The notes: generated by a model from the letters alone, not told the origin. A stretch of 64,000 bases of DNA from Thalassobius sp. I31.1 (GCF_003031585.1 NZ_PWAA01000008.1:1-64000), one strand, 5' to 3'; positions 24,163-33,502 are shown, numbered from the stretch's first letter. Numbers and translations are program-made.

Positions 24163-24612
24163 TCAGCGGCCAAGCTGTGTGATCCAGACGCCAAGCGCCA
24201 TTGTGCCAACGCCAAGGGCGCGCGTGAAGGTGAGGGGCGACGTTTGCGCACCGAACAATCCCCAGTGGTCAATTGCCGCAGCTGAGACCATCTGACCCAG
24301 AAGTACAAAGAACACGGCATTTCCCACGCCGAATTTTGGCGCGATCCAGGTGATGGACAGCAGATAGAAGGTGACCAGAAAACCGGCCATGAACAGATGT
24401 TTCGGGGCTGTGGGGGCAAGCTTTAATACAGAAGGACCAGAAGTCAGCATCATCACGCAAGCGGTGGAGGTCAGCGCGACGATGAACAGGATAAATCCTG
24501 CTGCGGCCGGTGAGCCAAGATGCTGCCCCAGACGTGCGTTAAGAGACGCCAGCACCGGAATGCCGATCCCGGCGGCAAGCATGATCGAGGCATAAAAAGT
24601 GGTCGGGGTCAT
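24163..24612 (-). CDS. DMT-type small transporter, YdcZ family (DUF606)
   Basis: 149 residues from ATG 24612, chosen because GAAGGA is 9 nt upstream; GTG 24627 is possible. Five hydrophobic segments (MLAAGIGIPVLASLNARLG, AAAGFILFIVALTS, HLFMAGFLVTFYLLS and so on) and 'NAVFFVLLGQMVSAAAIDHWGLFG' match the YdcZ/EamA-like half-size transporters. The substrate is unknown. Confidence 0.82.
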   Translation of the reverse strand: MTPTTFYASIMLAAGIGIPVLASLNARLGQHLGSPAAAGFILFIVALTSTACVMMLTSGPSVLKLAPTAPKHLFMAGFLVTFYLLSITWIAPKFGVGNAVFFVLLGQMVSAAAIDHWGLFGAQTSPLTFTRALGVGTMALGVWITQLGR

Positions 24613-25146
24613 GGCGGCATCCTTCACATGTTACGGGCAGGTTTGCCTGGGGTCGGTCAGGGTGCAAGCACAAAGCGCGCTACGTTACGGAACTGTGATG
24701 GGGCAATGAAGAGAAACGGTTGTGTGGGGCGAGAGGCCTGAACTGATGTGCGACATTTACGGAGGGCAGTGCATGCCCTGGGTGGACGTGAAGCGTCCGC
24801 CCGTGGGGATGAAGAGGGACCGTCGTGCCAGTGGCACGGCGTAAGCCCGATGAACAGGCGCGTGTTGGACGTTACTTCTTCCGAACCTCGGCTTGAAGTC
24901 GTGCTGAACTGATGCATGATATTTGTGGAGGGTAGTGCATGACCCTGGGTGGGTGCGAAGCGCCCTCCCGTGGGGATGAAGAGGGACCGTCGTGCCAGTG
25001 GCACGGCGTAAGCCCGATGAACAGGCGCGTGCTTGGCGTTACTCCTTCCGAACCTCGGCTTGAAGTCGTGTTGAAATGATGCGGAACATTTGCGGAGGGC
25101 AGTGCATGACCCTGGGTGGGTGCGAAGCGCCCTCCCGTGGGGAGGG
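24613..25146. other. Gene-free stretch carrying the 166-bp tandem array
   Basis: The first 130 bases are unremarkable; from 24745 on the tandem array runs to 25143 and abuts the DUF2971 stop codon. ORF 24657-25004 on the minus strand just reads through the repeats (its protein repeats itself), so it is not called. Confidence 0.6.
24745..25143. repeat. Tandem array of about 166-bp units (2.4 copies)
   Basis: Units begin GATG at 24745, 24911 and 25078; the last is cut after CCGTGGGGA at 25143. Each carries a hairpin of 10 bp around a GAA loop (24780-24802; 24947-24969), in which base changes between copies keep the pairing (A-T to G-C, C-G to T-G), and a 7-bp palindrome CGTGCCA-G-TGGCACG. The downstream part is almost identical between copies 1 and 2. 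Confidence 0.9.
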
Positions 25147-25830
25147 TCAGGCGCTGCCCATGCGGGGCTTGGGCGATTTCGTTATCGAAAAGCTATCGAT
25201 AGATTGAGCTGCTCTGAAGAAATTCACGTTTTCATCGCTCACGGCTTTCTTAAGCGCTTCGATGCTCCCTGGGTAATCTCTCCCTACTATAACCTCTCTG
25301 AGACTTAATTGAACGCTATAAGGGAGGAACCAGTTTGGTGTGGTTTCCTGTCGCTGATCAATGCCAACAAACAATCTCCATTCATTTTCATATTCCCAGT
25401 ACAGAGATTTTGTCCCCATTGCATAGTCGATCTCTCCCTCGAGTAACTCTACGCCGGACTGCTTGAGCGCAGCAGTATTAAATTCTCTAAACTCAGGGAC
25501 ATATGAGATTTTTCGCAAACTAGTACTGGGCTTTTTAAGGAAGTTCATCGCTTCGGGAGCTTCAAAGCCAAGGCATAAGTCTTTGTGGTTGTTTGCATAA
25601 TTTGCCCACATTGACGGGCTGTCAGAGCTTTCACTAAAAGAAATGAAGCCTCGGTTTCGAGTGTGTGTTTCTCTTACTTTGAAAAATAGATCACGATCTT
25701 GGGCATTTGAAAACCGGAAAGGCACCATTTCAAATGGGTCGTTCGTAGCAACTACCTTGGAAATCTTCACATGCTGAAGCAGCAAGTTTTCCAAGGCGTA
25801 ATCGTTGCCAATAAACTTATAGAGACGCAT
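25147..25830 (-). CDS. DUF2971 family protein
   Basis: 227 residues. The family pattern is clear: 'LYKFIGNDYALENLLLQHVKISKVVATNDPFE' at the N-terminus, 'SFSESSDSPSMWANYANNHKDLCLGFE' and 'YWEYENEWRLFV' further on. The role of DUF2971 is not known; members occur in defence islands and beside mobile elements. Its AT-rich codon use differs from parE, 9 bp upstream on the same strand, and its 3' end abuts the truncated third repeat unit, so it may be a recent insertion at the array. Confidence 0.82.
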   Translation of the reverse strand: MRLYKFIGNDYALENLLLQHVKISKVVATNDPFEMVPFRFSNAQDRDLFFKVRETHTRNRGFISFSESSDSPSMWANYANNHKDLCLGFEAPEAMNFLKKPSTSLRKISYVPEFREFNTAALKQSGVELLEGEIDYAMGTKSLYWEYENEWRLFVGIDQRQETTPNWFLPYSVQLSLREVIVGRDYPGSIEALKKAVSDENVNFFRAAQSIDSFSITKSPKPRMGSA

Positions 25831-25839
25831 CAGTTCTCC

Positions 25840-27801
25840 TCAAACGTCCAGCTCCTCAACAAACCTCGCGTTCTCCTGGATATACTGGAAGCGCATCTCT
25901 GGCTTCTTCCCCATCAGACGTTCCACAAGATCGCTGGTTTCGCCGGGTTCATCCTCGTCAATGGTCACCCGGATCAGCTTGCGGGTTTTTGGGTCCATCG
26001 TGGTTTCTTTCAGGTCTTTGGCGTCCATTTCACCAAGCCCCTTAAACCGTTGCAAATCGATTTTCCCTTTGCCGCCAAGGCCTTTTTCCAGGATCCGGTC
26101 CTTCTCAGCATCTGTGGCCACATAGATGCGTTTCGCGCCCTGGGTCAGGCGGTACAGCGGTGGGCAGGCCAGATAGAGGTGGCCCTGATCAATCAGCGGG
26201 CGCATTTGGGTGTAGAAAAACGTCATCAGCAAAGCTGCAATATGCGCCCCGTCGACATCCGCATCGGTCATGATGATAATCTTGTCATAGCGCAGGTCAT
26301 CGACGTTGAATTTCGTGCCCATGCCCACGCCAAGTGCTTCGCACAGGTCATTGATTTCGGCGTTGGTGTTCAGCTTGGAACTGGCCGCGCCCAACACGTT
26401 GAGGATCTTACCTTTCAGGGGCAGAAGGGCCTGGTTCACACGGTTGCGCGCGCCTTTGCCGGACCCCCCCGCAGAGTCACCCTCCACGATGAACAGTTCG
26501 GTGCCGGCACGGTCTTTGCTGGAACAATCGGTCAGTTTGCCAGGCAGGCGCAGCTTTTTCGTCGCGGATTTGCGGGCGGTTTCTTTTTCTTTGCGGCGGC
26601 GCAGGCGCTCTTCTGCGCGCAGAATAAGGAAATCAAGGATTGCCCCGGCAGATTTCGTATCCGCCGCCAGCCAGTTGTCAAAATGGTCGCGGACAGAGTT
26701 TTCAACCAGACGCTGGGCCTCGGAGGTTGCCAGGCGGTCTTTCGTCTGACCCACAAATTCCGGTTCACGAATGAAACAAGAGACCAGCGCACAGCCGCCG
26801 GTGACCAGATCATCGCGGGTGATCTGCGTTGCTTTTTTGTTGCTGACCAGTTCGCCATAGGCACGAATGCCCTTCAGGATCGCAGCCCAGAACCCGGATT
26901 CATGGGTGCCGCCTTCGGGCGTGGGAACGGTGTTACAGAAAGACTGAATGAACCCATCACGGGACGGGGTCCAGTTGATCGCCCATTCGACTTTGCCGGG
27001 TGTGCCGAATTTCTCTTTGAAATCAACGGTGCCTGCGAAGGGTTGTTCCGCATAGGCGGTAGAGCTGCCCAGCGTTTCGGTCAGGTAATCGGACAGACCA
27101 CCAGGGAAGTGAAAGGTGGCTTCCGTCGGAGTTTCCTGATCGTCGATTTCCGATTTCCAGCGGATTTCAACACCTGCAAACAGGTAAGCTTTAGAGCGCA
27201 CCATCTTCAGCAGACGTGCTGGTTTGAACTTGTGAGATTTGAAAATCTCAGGATCCGGATGGAAGGTTACGGTGGTGCCACGGCGGTTCGGGGCTGCGCC
27301 GATTTTCTCAAGCCCTGTCAGAGGTTCGCCTTTGGAAAAGCGGATCTCATGCAGTTCTTTGTTTTTGGCCACTTGTACCACAAGGCTGTCGGTCAGGGCG
27401 TTCACCACTGTCGCCCCCACACCGTGCAGACCGCCGGATGTTTCATAAGCATCGCCGTTAAACTTACCACCGGCGTGCAATTCGGTGAAGATCATTTCAA
27501 GCGCAGATTTGCTGGGATCATCGGGGTGAGGATCAATTGGGATGCCGCGCCCGTTGTCGCGTACGGTCAGGGAATAATCTGAATGCAGTTCCACTTCGAT
27601 CCGGGTGGCGTGGCCCGCAACCGCTTCATCCATCGAGTTGTCGAGAATCTCTGCCGCCATATGGTGCAGGGCGCGTTCATCGGTGCCGCCGATATACATA
27701 CCAGGGCGCAGACGCACCGCTTCCATGCCTTTGAGCACCTTGATTGAGGATGCGTCATAGGTTTTTTCAGGTTCAGGGGCGCCAAGAAGATCGTCGGCCA
27801 T
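25840..27801 (-). CDS. parE: DNA topoisomerase IV subunit B
   Basis: 653 residues. GHKL ATPase motifs (EILDNSMDEA, DNGRGIPID, HGVGATVVNAL), the ATP-lid region, then the TOPRIM part with EGDSAGGSGKGARN, LPLKGKILNV and DADVDGAHIAALL. Length and 'QALLPLKGKILNVLGAASSKL' point to ParE rather than GyrB. It decatenates replicated chromosomes with ParC. The start faces the decarboxylase gene across a 146-bp divergent promoter region. Confidence 0.97.
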   Translation of the reverse strand: MADDLLGAPEPEKTYDASSIKVLKGMEAVRLRPGMYIGGTDERALHHMAAEILDNSMDEAVAGHATRIEVELHSDYSLTVRDNGRGIPIDPHPDDPSKSALEMIFTELHAGGKFNGDAYETSGGLHGVGATVVNALTDSLVVQVAKNKELHEIRFSKGEPLTGLEKIGAAPNRRGTTVTFHPDPEIFKSHKFKPARLLKMVRSKAYLFAGVEIRWKSEIDDQETPTEATFHFPGGLSDYLTETLGSSTAYAEQPFAGTVDFKEKFGTPGKVEWAINWTPSRDGFIQSFCNTVPTPEGGTHESGFWAAILKGIRAYGELVSNKKATQITRDDLVTGGCALVSCFIREPEFVGQTKDRLATSEAQRLVENSVRDHFDNWLAADTKSAGAILDFLILRAEERLRRRKEKETARKSATKKLRLPGKLTDCSSKDRAGTELFIVEGDSAGGSGKGARNRVNQALLPLKGKILNVLGAASSKLNTNAEINDLCEALGVGMGTKFNVDDLRYDKIIIMTDADVDGAHIAALLMTFFYTQMRPLIDQGHLYLACPPLYRLTQGAKRIYVATDAEKDRILEKGLGGKGKIDLQRFKGLGEMDAKDLKETTMDPKTRKLIRVTIDEDEPGETSDLVERLMGKKPEMRFQYIQENARFVEELDV

Positions 27802-27947
27802 ATGGGATTCTGCTCATCTCTTAGTGAATTTGTTTCATTATGGCAGGTCACAGGGGGCTGGGGAAGGGGGAAGGCCTGGCAGAATTCCCATATCTTGTGG
27901 ATTGATTGGATAGGGGGCTACATACTGGCAGTAAGGGAGAAAGAATT

Positions 27948-29399
27948 ATGGCGGATGATTTTAAAGGTGGTGAGCTTGAACCTGCTGACGGCGCTGATTT
28001 CCGGGCGCAGGCGCACCGTCTGCTGGATGCCTGTCTGGATCAGCTGGAAAATGCATCAGAGCGCCCCTGGCAGGAACCACCGGCGGATCTTGGCGCGCGC
28101 TATGCGATTGCAGGCGAGGGACGTGAAGCCGGGGATATCGTTGATCAGATCACCCGGGATGTGCTGCCCTATCATGGTGGGAACACCCATGGGCGGTTTT
28201 GGGGCTGGGTACAGGGCAGCGGGCTGGCCTCTGATCTGATTGCGAATATGGCCTCGAGCGTGGTGAATGCGAACCTTGGCGGGCGCAATCACGGCGCCAA
28301 CGAGATGGAGCGCGCAGTTGTCGACTGGACCCGCCGCAAGATGGGCTATCCGGAAGGTGCAAGTGGATTGCTGGTCGCGGGCACATCGCAGGCAACGGTG
28401 ATTTCTTTTCAGGCGGCGCGGTTGCGGGTGCTGAAGGGTGTGCGATTGACCGGTCAGTGGGATCAACGCCTGACGGCTTATGCGGCGGCAGGTGTGCACA
28501 ATGCCACGCGCAAGGCGCTGGAGCTTCTGGGGATTGGTGCAGAAAACCTGCGATTGGTTCCTTTGCGGGACCATCGCATGGATGCGGATATTCTGGCGCA
28601 GATGGTCCGGGAAGATCGCGCAGGCGGAGCCTTGCCATTTCTTGTGGTAGGCACGGCGGGGTCAGTCGATATCGGGGCTTTTGATGATCTCAACGCGCTT
28701 GCAGATGTGGCGGCACAGGAAAAGCTCTGGCTACATATAGACGGGGCTTTCGGGGCCTGGACACGGATTGCGGACCAGCCCTGGCGCGGCCTGACGGATG
28801 GAATTGAACGGGCAGATAGTATTGCTCTGGATTTCCACAAATGGATGTATGTGGGCTATGATTGCGGCATGGCCCTGATCCGTGATGAGGCAGAACACCG
28901 CGCCGCATTTGCCGCCCGTCCGGCCTATCTGAAAGGCGCTGACAGTGGCCTTGCCGGGGGCGAGCCATGGTTCACGGATTATGGTATTGATCTGTCACGT
29001 GGCAACCGCGCCCTGAAGGTCTGGTGCGCGCTTGAGATGTTTGGTGAGGCGGCTTTTTCGGATGCAATCACCGGCAACTGTCAGCTTGCGCAAATGATGG
29101 CGCAGGAAGTTGCGGATCAGCCGCAGATGCGCCTGGGCTGTGCGGTGATCAGCAATGTCTGTGTTTTTACTGCGCGCGATGACCTGTCGCCAGCTGAACA
29201 ATCTGACCTGAATTCTGCGATCGCACGACAGCTTCAGGATAGTGGTGACGCGGTGTTCTCGACGACAGATATTGACGGGATCACGATGCTGCGCGCGGCG
29301 ATCACCAACCATCGCAGCCAGCCAGAAGACATCATTGATGCTGTCGCATGTGTTGCGCGCGAAGCCGCAGGTGTGAATGACCCGGGGGAAATCAGTTGA
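27948..29399 (+). CDS. PLP-dependent amino acid decarboxylase (group II)
   Basis: 483 residues from ATG 27948 (GGGAGA upstream). Fold-type I decarboxylase signatures: HGRFWGW, GTSQATVISFQAAR, HIDGAFGAW (Asp265 contacts the cofactor ring) and ALDFHKWMYV (Lys298 forms the Schiff base). Similar to aromatic-L-amino-acid/tyrosine-type decarboxylases, but the substrate is not obvious from sequence. A stretch of non-coding DNA with the parE promoter lies upstream. Confidence 0.85.
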   Translation: MADDFKGGELEPADGADFRAQAHRLLDACLDQLENASERPWQEPPADLGARYAIAGEGREAGDIVDQITRDVLPYHGGNTHGRFWGWVQGSGLASDLIANMASSVVNANLGGRNHGANEMERAVVDWTRRKMGYPEGASGLLVAGTSQATVISFQAARLRVLKGVRLTGQWDQRLTAYAAAGVHNATRKALELLGIGAENLRLVPLRDHRMDADILAQMVREDRAGGALPFLVVGTAGSVDIGAFDDLNALADVAAQEKLWLHIDGAFGAWTRIADQPWRGLTDGIERADSIALDFHKWMYVGYDCGMALIRDEAEHRAAFAARPAYLKGADSGLAGGEPWFTDYGIDLSRGNRALKVWCALEMFGEAAFSDAITGNCQLAQMMAQEVADQPQMRLGCAVISNVCVFTARDDLSPAEQSDLNSAIARQLQDSGDAVFSTTDIDGITMLRAAITNHRSQPEDIIDAVACVAREAAGVNDPGEIS

Positions 29400-29482
29400 T
29401 ACCGGTTTTGTAACCCCCTACAGCTTTCTGGGCCAGGACCGTATTCCCAGCGCCCCTTTTTGATCACTAGAACGGACCTGCC

Positions 29483-30733
29483 ATGAGTTTCCAGAATGAC
29501 GCCCGGACCGCCTGCGAAAATATGCGGGAACTGTTTAAGCGCACGCCACTGCACCGTAATGACCACCTTTCAGAGAAATTCGGGGCGGATATCTGGCTGA
29601 AGCGTGAAGATACAACGCCAGTACGTTCTTACAAAATTCGTGGTGCTTTTAATGCGATCAGCAAGGCGCTTGCAGCAAGGCCAGATCTGCGGGTCTTTGT
29701 CTGCGCAAGTGCGGGTAACCATGCCCAGGGCGTGGCACGGGTTTGCGCGCATTTCGGGGTCAAAGGTGTGATTTACATGCCGGTGACCACGCCAAAGCAA
29801 AAGGTTGAGAAAACCCGGATCTTTGGTGGGGACGCGATTGAAATCGTGTTGGAAGGGGATTTCTTTGATGAAACTCTGGCGGCGTCGCAGGCCTATTGCG
29901 CGCAGCAGGGGGCCCATTTTCTGTCACCCTTTGATGATGATGATGTGATTGAAGGTCAGGCCTCCGTCGCGGTGGAAATTGAAAAACAGATGCAGGCACA
30001 GCTTGGCCGTCTGCCAGATATGATTGTATTGCCCGTCGGCGGCGGGGGATTATCCGCCGGGGTGACGCGCTATTTCGGTGCGACTGGCCCAGCTTTTACC
30101 TTTGCAGAACCCGAAGGCGGGGCAAGTCTTGCAGCGGCTGTGCAGGCGGGGGAACCTGTGATGCTGCCACAGATTGACAGTTTTGTGGATGGGGCGGCCG
30201 TTGCAAAGATCGGCACGCAGACCTTTGAACATCTCAGGCATTTCCATCCGGATCAGATCCGTGCGGTTCCGGAAGACCGGATCTGCACGGCAATGATCGA
30301 GATTTTGAATATCGAAGGCATTGTTCTTGAACCGGCCGGGGCACTGTCCGTGGATGTATTGAAGGACATTCAGGATCAGATTAAGGGCAAAACCGTGGTT
30401 TGTGTGACGTCAGGTGGGAACTTTGATTTTGAACGCCTCCCGGAAGTCAAAGAACGTGCGCAACAATTCCTGGGGTTGAAAAAGTACTTTATGCTGCGCC
30501 TTCCACAACGTCCGGGCGCGTTGAAGGACTTCCTGGGGCTTCTGGGGCCGGATGATGATATTGCACGCTTTGAGTATATGAAGAAATCCGCACGAAATTT
30601 CGGAACAGTTCTGATCGGGATCGAAACCACGCGGGAAGAAAACTTCGCAAAACTTCAGGAACGTATGACCCTTGGCGGCTTTACCCTGCAGGACATCACC
30701 GGCGATCCGGCGATTTCAGATCTTGTGATTTAA
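29483..30733 (+). CDS. ilvA: Threonine ammonia-lyase (threonine dehydratase)
   Basis: 416 residues. PLP-binding VRSYKIRGAFNAI has Lys51; the phosphate-binding loop GGGGLSAG is near 190. A C-terminal ACT-like domain begins near 335 (FMLRLPQRPGALKDFLGLLG), as in the allosteric short form. It converts threonine to 2-oxobutanoate for isoleucine synthesis. It is unlinked to other ilv genes here. Confidence 0.93.
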   Translation: MSFQNDARTACENMRELFKRTPLHRNDHLSEKFGADIWLKREDTTPVRSYKIRGAFNAISKALAARPDLRVFVCASAGNHAQGVARVCAHFGVKGVIYMPVTTPKQKVEKTRIFGGDAIEIVLEGDFFDETLAASQAYCAQQGAHFLSPFDDDDVIEGQASVAVEIEKQMQAQLGRLPDMIVLPVGGGGLSAGVTRYFGATGPAFTFAEPEGGASLAAAVQAGEPVMLPQIDSFVDGAAVAKIGTQTFEHLRHFHPDQIRAVPEDRICTAMIEILNIEGIVLEPAGALSVDVLKDIQDQIKGKTVVCVTSGGNFDFERLPEVKERAQQFLGLKKYFMLRLPQRPGALKDFLGLLGPDDDIARFEYMKKSARNFGTVLIGIETTREENFAKLQERMTLGGFTLQDITGDPAISDLVI

Positions 30734-30800
30734 ACCTGCGCAAGGTCTTCTCATTGGCAACGATCCGGGCCACTCTGCCCCCAGACAGAGGAGAGAGATT

Positions 30801-31409
30801 ATGGCCTGGATTAAAACTGTTCCCTATGAGGAAGCCAAAGGCAAACTGAAGATGTTGTACGATCGGGTAAAAGGCCCGGACAACAATGTTGATAACATCA
30901 TGATGATGCACAGCCTGCGCCCGCATTCCATGGAAGGGCATATGGCGATCTACAAATATGTTCTGCATCATTCCGGCAATACGATCCCAAAATGGTTTCT
31001 GGAATGCCTGGGCGTCTGGGTGTCGTCGCTGAATGAATGCAATTACTGTGTTGAGCACCACTTTGCCGGAATGAAACGTCTTGTTCAGGACGATGCCAAA
31101 TCTGCCGCGTTGCGTGTGGCGATTGAGACCGGGAATATAGATGCCGCCCCTCTGGATGAAGCGCAACGTCAGGCCATGCGATATGTCCGCACGCTGACCC
31201 GGGATCCGGCTGCTTTGCAGGAAGTCGATGTGGAAGAACTGCGTGCGGTGGGCTGGGATGACGGCGAGATCCTGGAGATCAACCAGGTTTCCGCGTATTT
31301 TGGCTATGCGAACCGCACGGTTTTGGGACTTGGATGTTCAACAAAAGGGGATACCATCGGCCTTTCCCCAAATAACAATGCTGATCCCGATGACTGGAAC
31401 CACAGCTGA
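30801..31409 (+). CDS. AhpD-like alkylhydroperoxidase/peroxidase-related protein
   Basis: 202 residues. The redox motif NECNYCVEHHFAG has the CxxC plus downstream His of the carboxymuconolactone decarboxylase/AhpD fold, in the 'peroxidase-related enzyme' subgroup (the ending with 'QVSAYFGYANRTVLGLG' also fits). It probably takes part in peroxide defence with an unidentified partner. GGAGAGAG precedes the ATG. Confidence 0.88.
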   Translation: MAWIKTVPYEEAKGKLKMLYDRVKGPDNNVDNIMMMHSLRPHSMEGHMAIYKYVLHHSGNTIPKWFLECLGVWVSSLNECNYCVEHHFAGMKRLVQDDAKSAALRVAIETGNIDAAPLDEAQRQAMRYVRTLTRDPAALQEVDVEELRAVGWDDGEILEINQVSAYFGYANRTVLGLGCSTKGDTIGLSPNNNADPDDWNHS

Positions 31410-31760
31410 TAAAAAGGCCCACACGAATCGCGGGTTGTGAAATCCGTGGTACTGTTGAAGGTTTCTTCTTTATCCCTGCTCACGGGTGGAATTGTTTTGA
31501 TTTCTGCGCGAATGGCCTGGCGGGGAAAAATCGCAGGCTTTGGTCAATCGAAGCGTCTTTGGGGGAACTGAAGAAACGGTACTGTAGTAATTTCAACATG
31601 TTGGGGTTGGCTTGCTGTGGTTAACAGGTGCTGAAAACACAATGGGGTGTTTTCAGCACTATTGCTTCATATTGTCATCATATTCTTGCCACGTCTGAGT
31701 GGCATACTTGAATTGTAACCAGTGTGACCGACGTTGTCGGTGTAAGAGTAAGGAAACAGG
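31410..31760. other. Intergenic stretch with a perfect 13-bp hairpin
   Basis: About 350 bp without a gene. GTGCTGAAAACAC (31628-31640) pairs with GTGTTTTCAGCAC (31647-31659) around a 6-nt loop; no T-run follows, so it is not a classical terminator. ACCGACGTTGTCGGT (31729-31743) is a second small palindrome. Either may belong to the leader of the next gene. Confidence 0.65.
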
Positions 31761-32084
31761 ATGTCAGATCATGAAGAACGTGCCCGTGAGGGACGTATCG
31801 CAGCCCTGGAAGTTTCTGCAGTAACCCGAAATCAGAATGAGAACACTCCGGACGGCATCGTTTATTCGTTTTTCGATCTTTCACGAAAGCTGGGCCGGGA
31901 CGAAACCAGAAGCAAGCTATTCCGTGAAAAAGCAGGCCAGGGCGCGCGTCGCAACAAGGTTCTACGTGAACTTGCAGAAGCACGGCGTAAGAAGGCTTTG
32001 GCAAAAGGCCCTGCGGAAGATCATGGTCAGCGCGGTGTCGCTGAACTGACGCAGATCAGAGGCGCACGTCGCTTCGCAGAATAG
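31761..32084 (+). CDS. Unrecognised 107-residue basic protein
   Basis: AAGGAAACAGG precedes the ATG, and the first codons (SDHEERAREGRIAALEVSA) look normal. It is rich in Arg/Lys/Glu with a helical middle (RNKVLRELAEARRKKALAK). I do not recognise it; it may be a small nucleic-acid or ribosome-associated protein. The following 106 bp to the next gene's stop contain the short repeat GGATGGTGCA twice. Confidence 0.6.
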   Translation: MSDHEERAREGRIAALEVSAVTRNQNENTPDGIVYSFFDLSRKLGRDETRSKLFREKAGQGARRNKVLRELAEARRKKALAKGPAEDHGQRGVAELTQIRGARRFAE

Positions 32085-32190
32085 CCGCATCTTCTGTGGT
32101 CCCCATTCCCCTTTCTGGCTTTCCTGTTGAACTGCGTGCGAGAAGATCTGCAGGATGGTGCAGGATGGTGCAGGCTGGAAAGGGGAACCT

Positions 32191-33372
32191 TTACTCTGGC
32201 GAAGGGCTGGGCGGTTTGGGCTGATGCCAGATGATATCCTGGCACTCACAAAGGCGGGTGATCCGGGATAATTCAGCATCAAGTCGTTTTGTGCGTCCGT
32301 GCCCCCATTGGATGCCGGGTTCAGCCCAGAGGTTCAGGACATTCAGGGCGCCTGTTTTGCGATCGGCCCGGGCTTCGATCCGGCCAATAAAGCGGTCCCC
32401 TTCCAGCAGCGGGTATACATAGTACCCCCACAGACGTTTTGCCTGAGGTACGAATATTTCAATCCGATAATCAAACCCAAAGAGCTTTTGCAGCCGATTA
32501 CGGTCCCGCACCAGCGGATCGAACGGACTGAGGATGCGGATGCGGTTTGATGGATCTGGCAGTGCATCTATCTGTTCTGCCAGACCCGGGCGGGCAAGGC
32601 TTTCATGCAACGTGCCATCAGCGCCCCTCCATTTCACCATTTCCGGCGGGTTTGATTGCACCCAGGCTTTCACTTCGGCTGCACTCATGGCTTCCCAAAA
32701 GCGCTGAACCTCGCCATTGCTGGCAAACTGCAAACGCGCCAGAGCTTCCTGACAGAGCCAGTCCATGCGTGTTTTATCCGGCAAATCCTGTCCGCGCAGG
32801 TTTTCCGGATACACCCGTTCCGCCAGGTCATACATCTTGATAAATCCGCGACGGTGGCAGGTCGCCAGTTCTCCGGAATACCACATATAATCCAGCGCCA
32901 TTTTGTGCGGAGGCCGGGACCAGGCCTGATCTTTACGGGTGTTTTCGCTATCAAAATCATGGGTCGACAGGGCGCCTTCCTGACGGATGCGCGCTTTGAT
33001 TTCTTCGCGCCCTGCAACGTCCGACATATTGGAGAACCAGGAAGATTTTCCAAGGCTTTCGGCCTTGCGTTCAAACTGGCGTTTCCAGACCGGCAGGAAT
33101 TCCATCGGCAGAACACAGGCATCGTGGCAGAAATGTTCAAACAACTCACGTCGTGGGTTCAGGGCAGGGTTCAGGTGTTTTTCGCGGTAATTCTGATTGC
33201 GGGACCAGAAGATATGATGATGGGCGCGGCTGATAATGTTGATCGTATCCAGCTGCACATAGCCCAGATTGTGCGTGATCCCGGCCACATCCAGCGGACC
33301 AGTGGGGGCAGATAACAGGCCAAGGGAATGGAGCCAGAGGCGGCGCGCTGTTTTATTGCTGATCTCCATCAT
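32191..33372 (-). CDS. AlkX/YcaQ-type DNA glycosylase with winged helix-turn-helix fold
   Basis: 393 residues of the HTH_42/YcaQ family. The catalytic QxD motif is visible in 'LGYVQLDTINIISRAHHHIFWSR' (Gln40, Asp42), and 'ILSPFDPLVRDRNRL' with 'GYYVYPLLEGDRFIGRIEARADRKTG' are family blocks. Relatives unhook interstrand crosslinks and remove alkylated bases. A perfect LexA box (33414-33428) lies about 45-60 bp upstream of the start, so it is likely SOS-induced. Confidence 0.88.
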   Translation of the reverse strand: MMEISNKTARRLWLHSLGLLSAPTGPLDVAGITHNLGYVQLDTINIISRAHHHIFWSRNQNYREKHLNPALNPRRELFEHFCHDACVLPMEFLPVWKRQFERKAESLGKSSWFSNMSDVAGREEIKARIRQEGALSTHDFDSENTRKDQAWSRPPHKMALDYMWYSGELATCHRRGFIKMYDLAERVYPENLRGQDLPDKTRMDWLCQEALARLQFASNGEVQRFWEAMSAAEVKAWVQSNPPEMVKWRGADGTLHESLARPGLAEQIDALPDPSNRIRILSPFDPLVRDRNRLQKLFGFDYRIEIFVPQAKRLWGYYVYPLLEGDRFIGRIEARADRKTGALNVLNLWAEPGIQWGHGRTKRLDAELSRITRLCECQDIIWHQPKPPSPSPE

Positions 33373-33413
33373 TGGGGTCCTGCGATGCTGAATAAATTGT
33401 TAATGTGAAGTTG

Positions 33414-33428
33414 GAACAATTGTGGAAC
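33414..33428 (-). promoter_or_regulatory. LexA (SOS) box upstream of the YcaQ-type glycosylase
   Basis: GAAC-AATTGTG-GAAC on the plus strand, i.e. GTTC-CACAATT-GTTC on the minus strand, in the orientation of the glycosylase gene and within its promoter region. Confidence 0.72.
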
Positions 33429-33502
33429 ATTTGCAAGGTTGAGAATTCGTTTCTGAAATTTCCTAAAAATCCGGAAGGGTTTGATTTTCATCATGTGGAT
33501 AT

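Noticed and set aside
24657-25004. A minus-strand frame through the tandem array
   Set aside because: It repeats its own sequence and exists only because the array is stop-poor on that strand.
25771-27582. A 603-residue plus-strand frame antisense to parE
   Set aside because: It is the complement of a certain gene, with low-complexity His/Phe/Gly-rich translation and no domain; long antisense frames are common in this codon usage.
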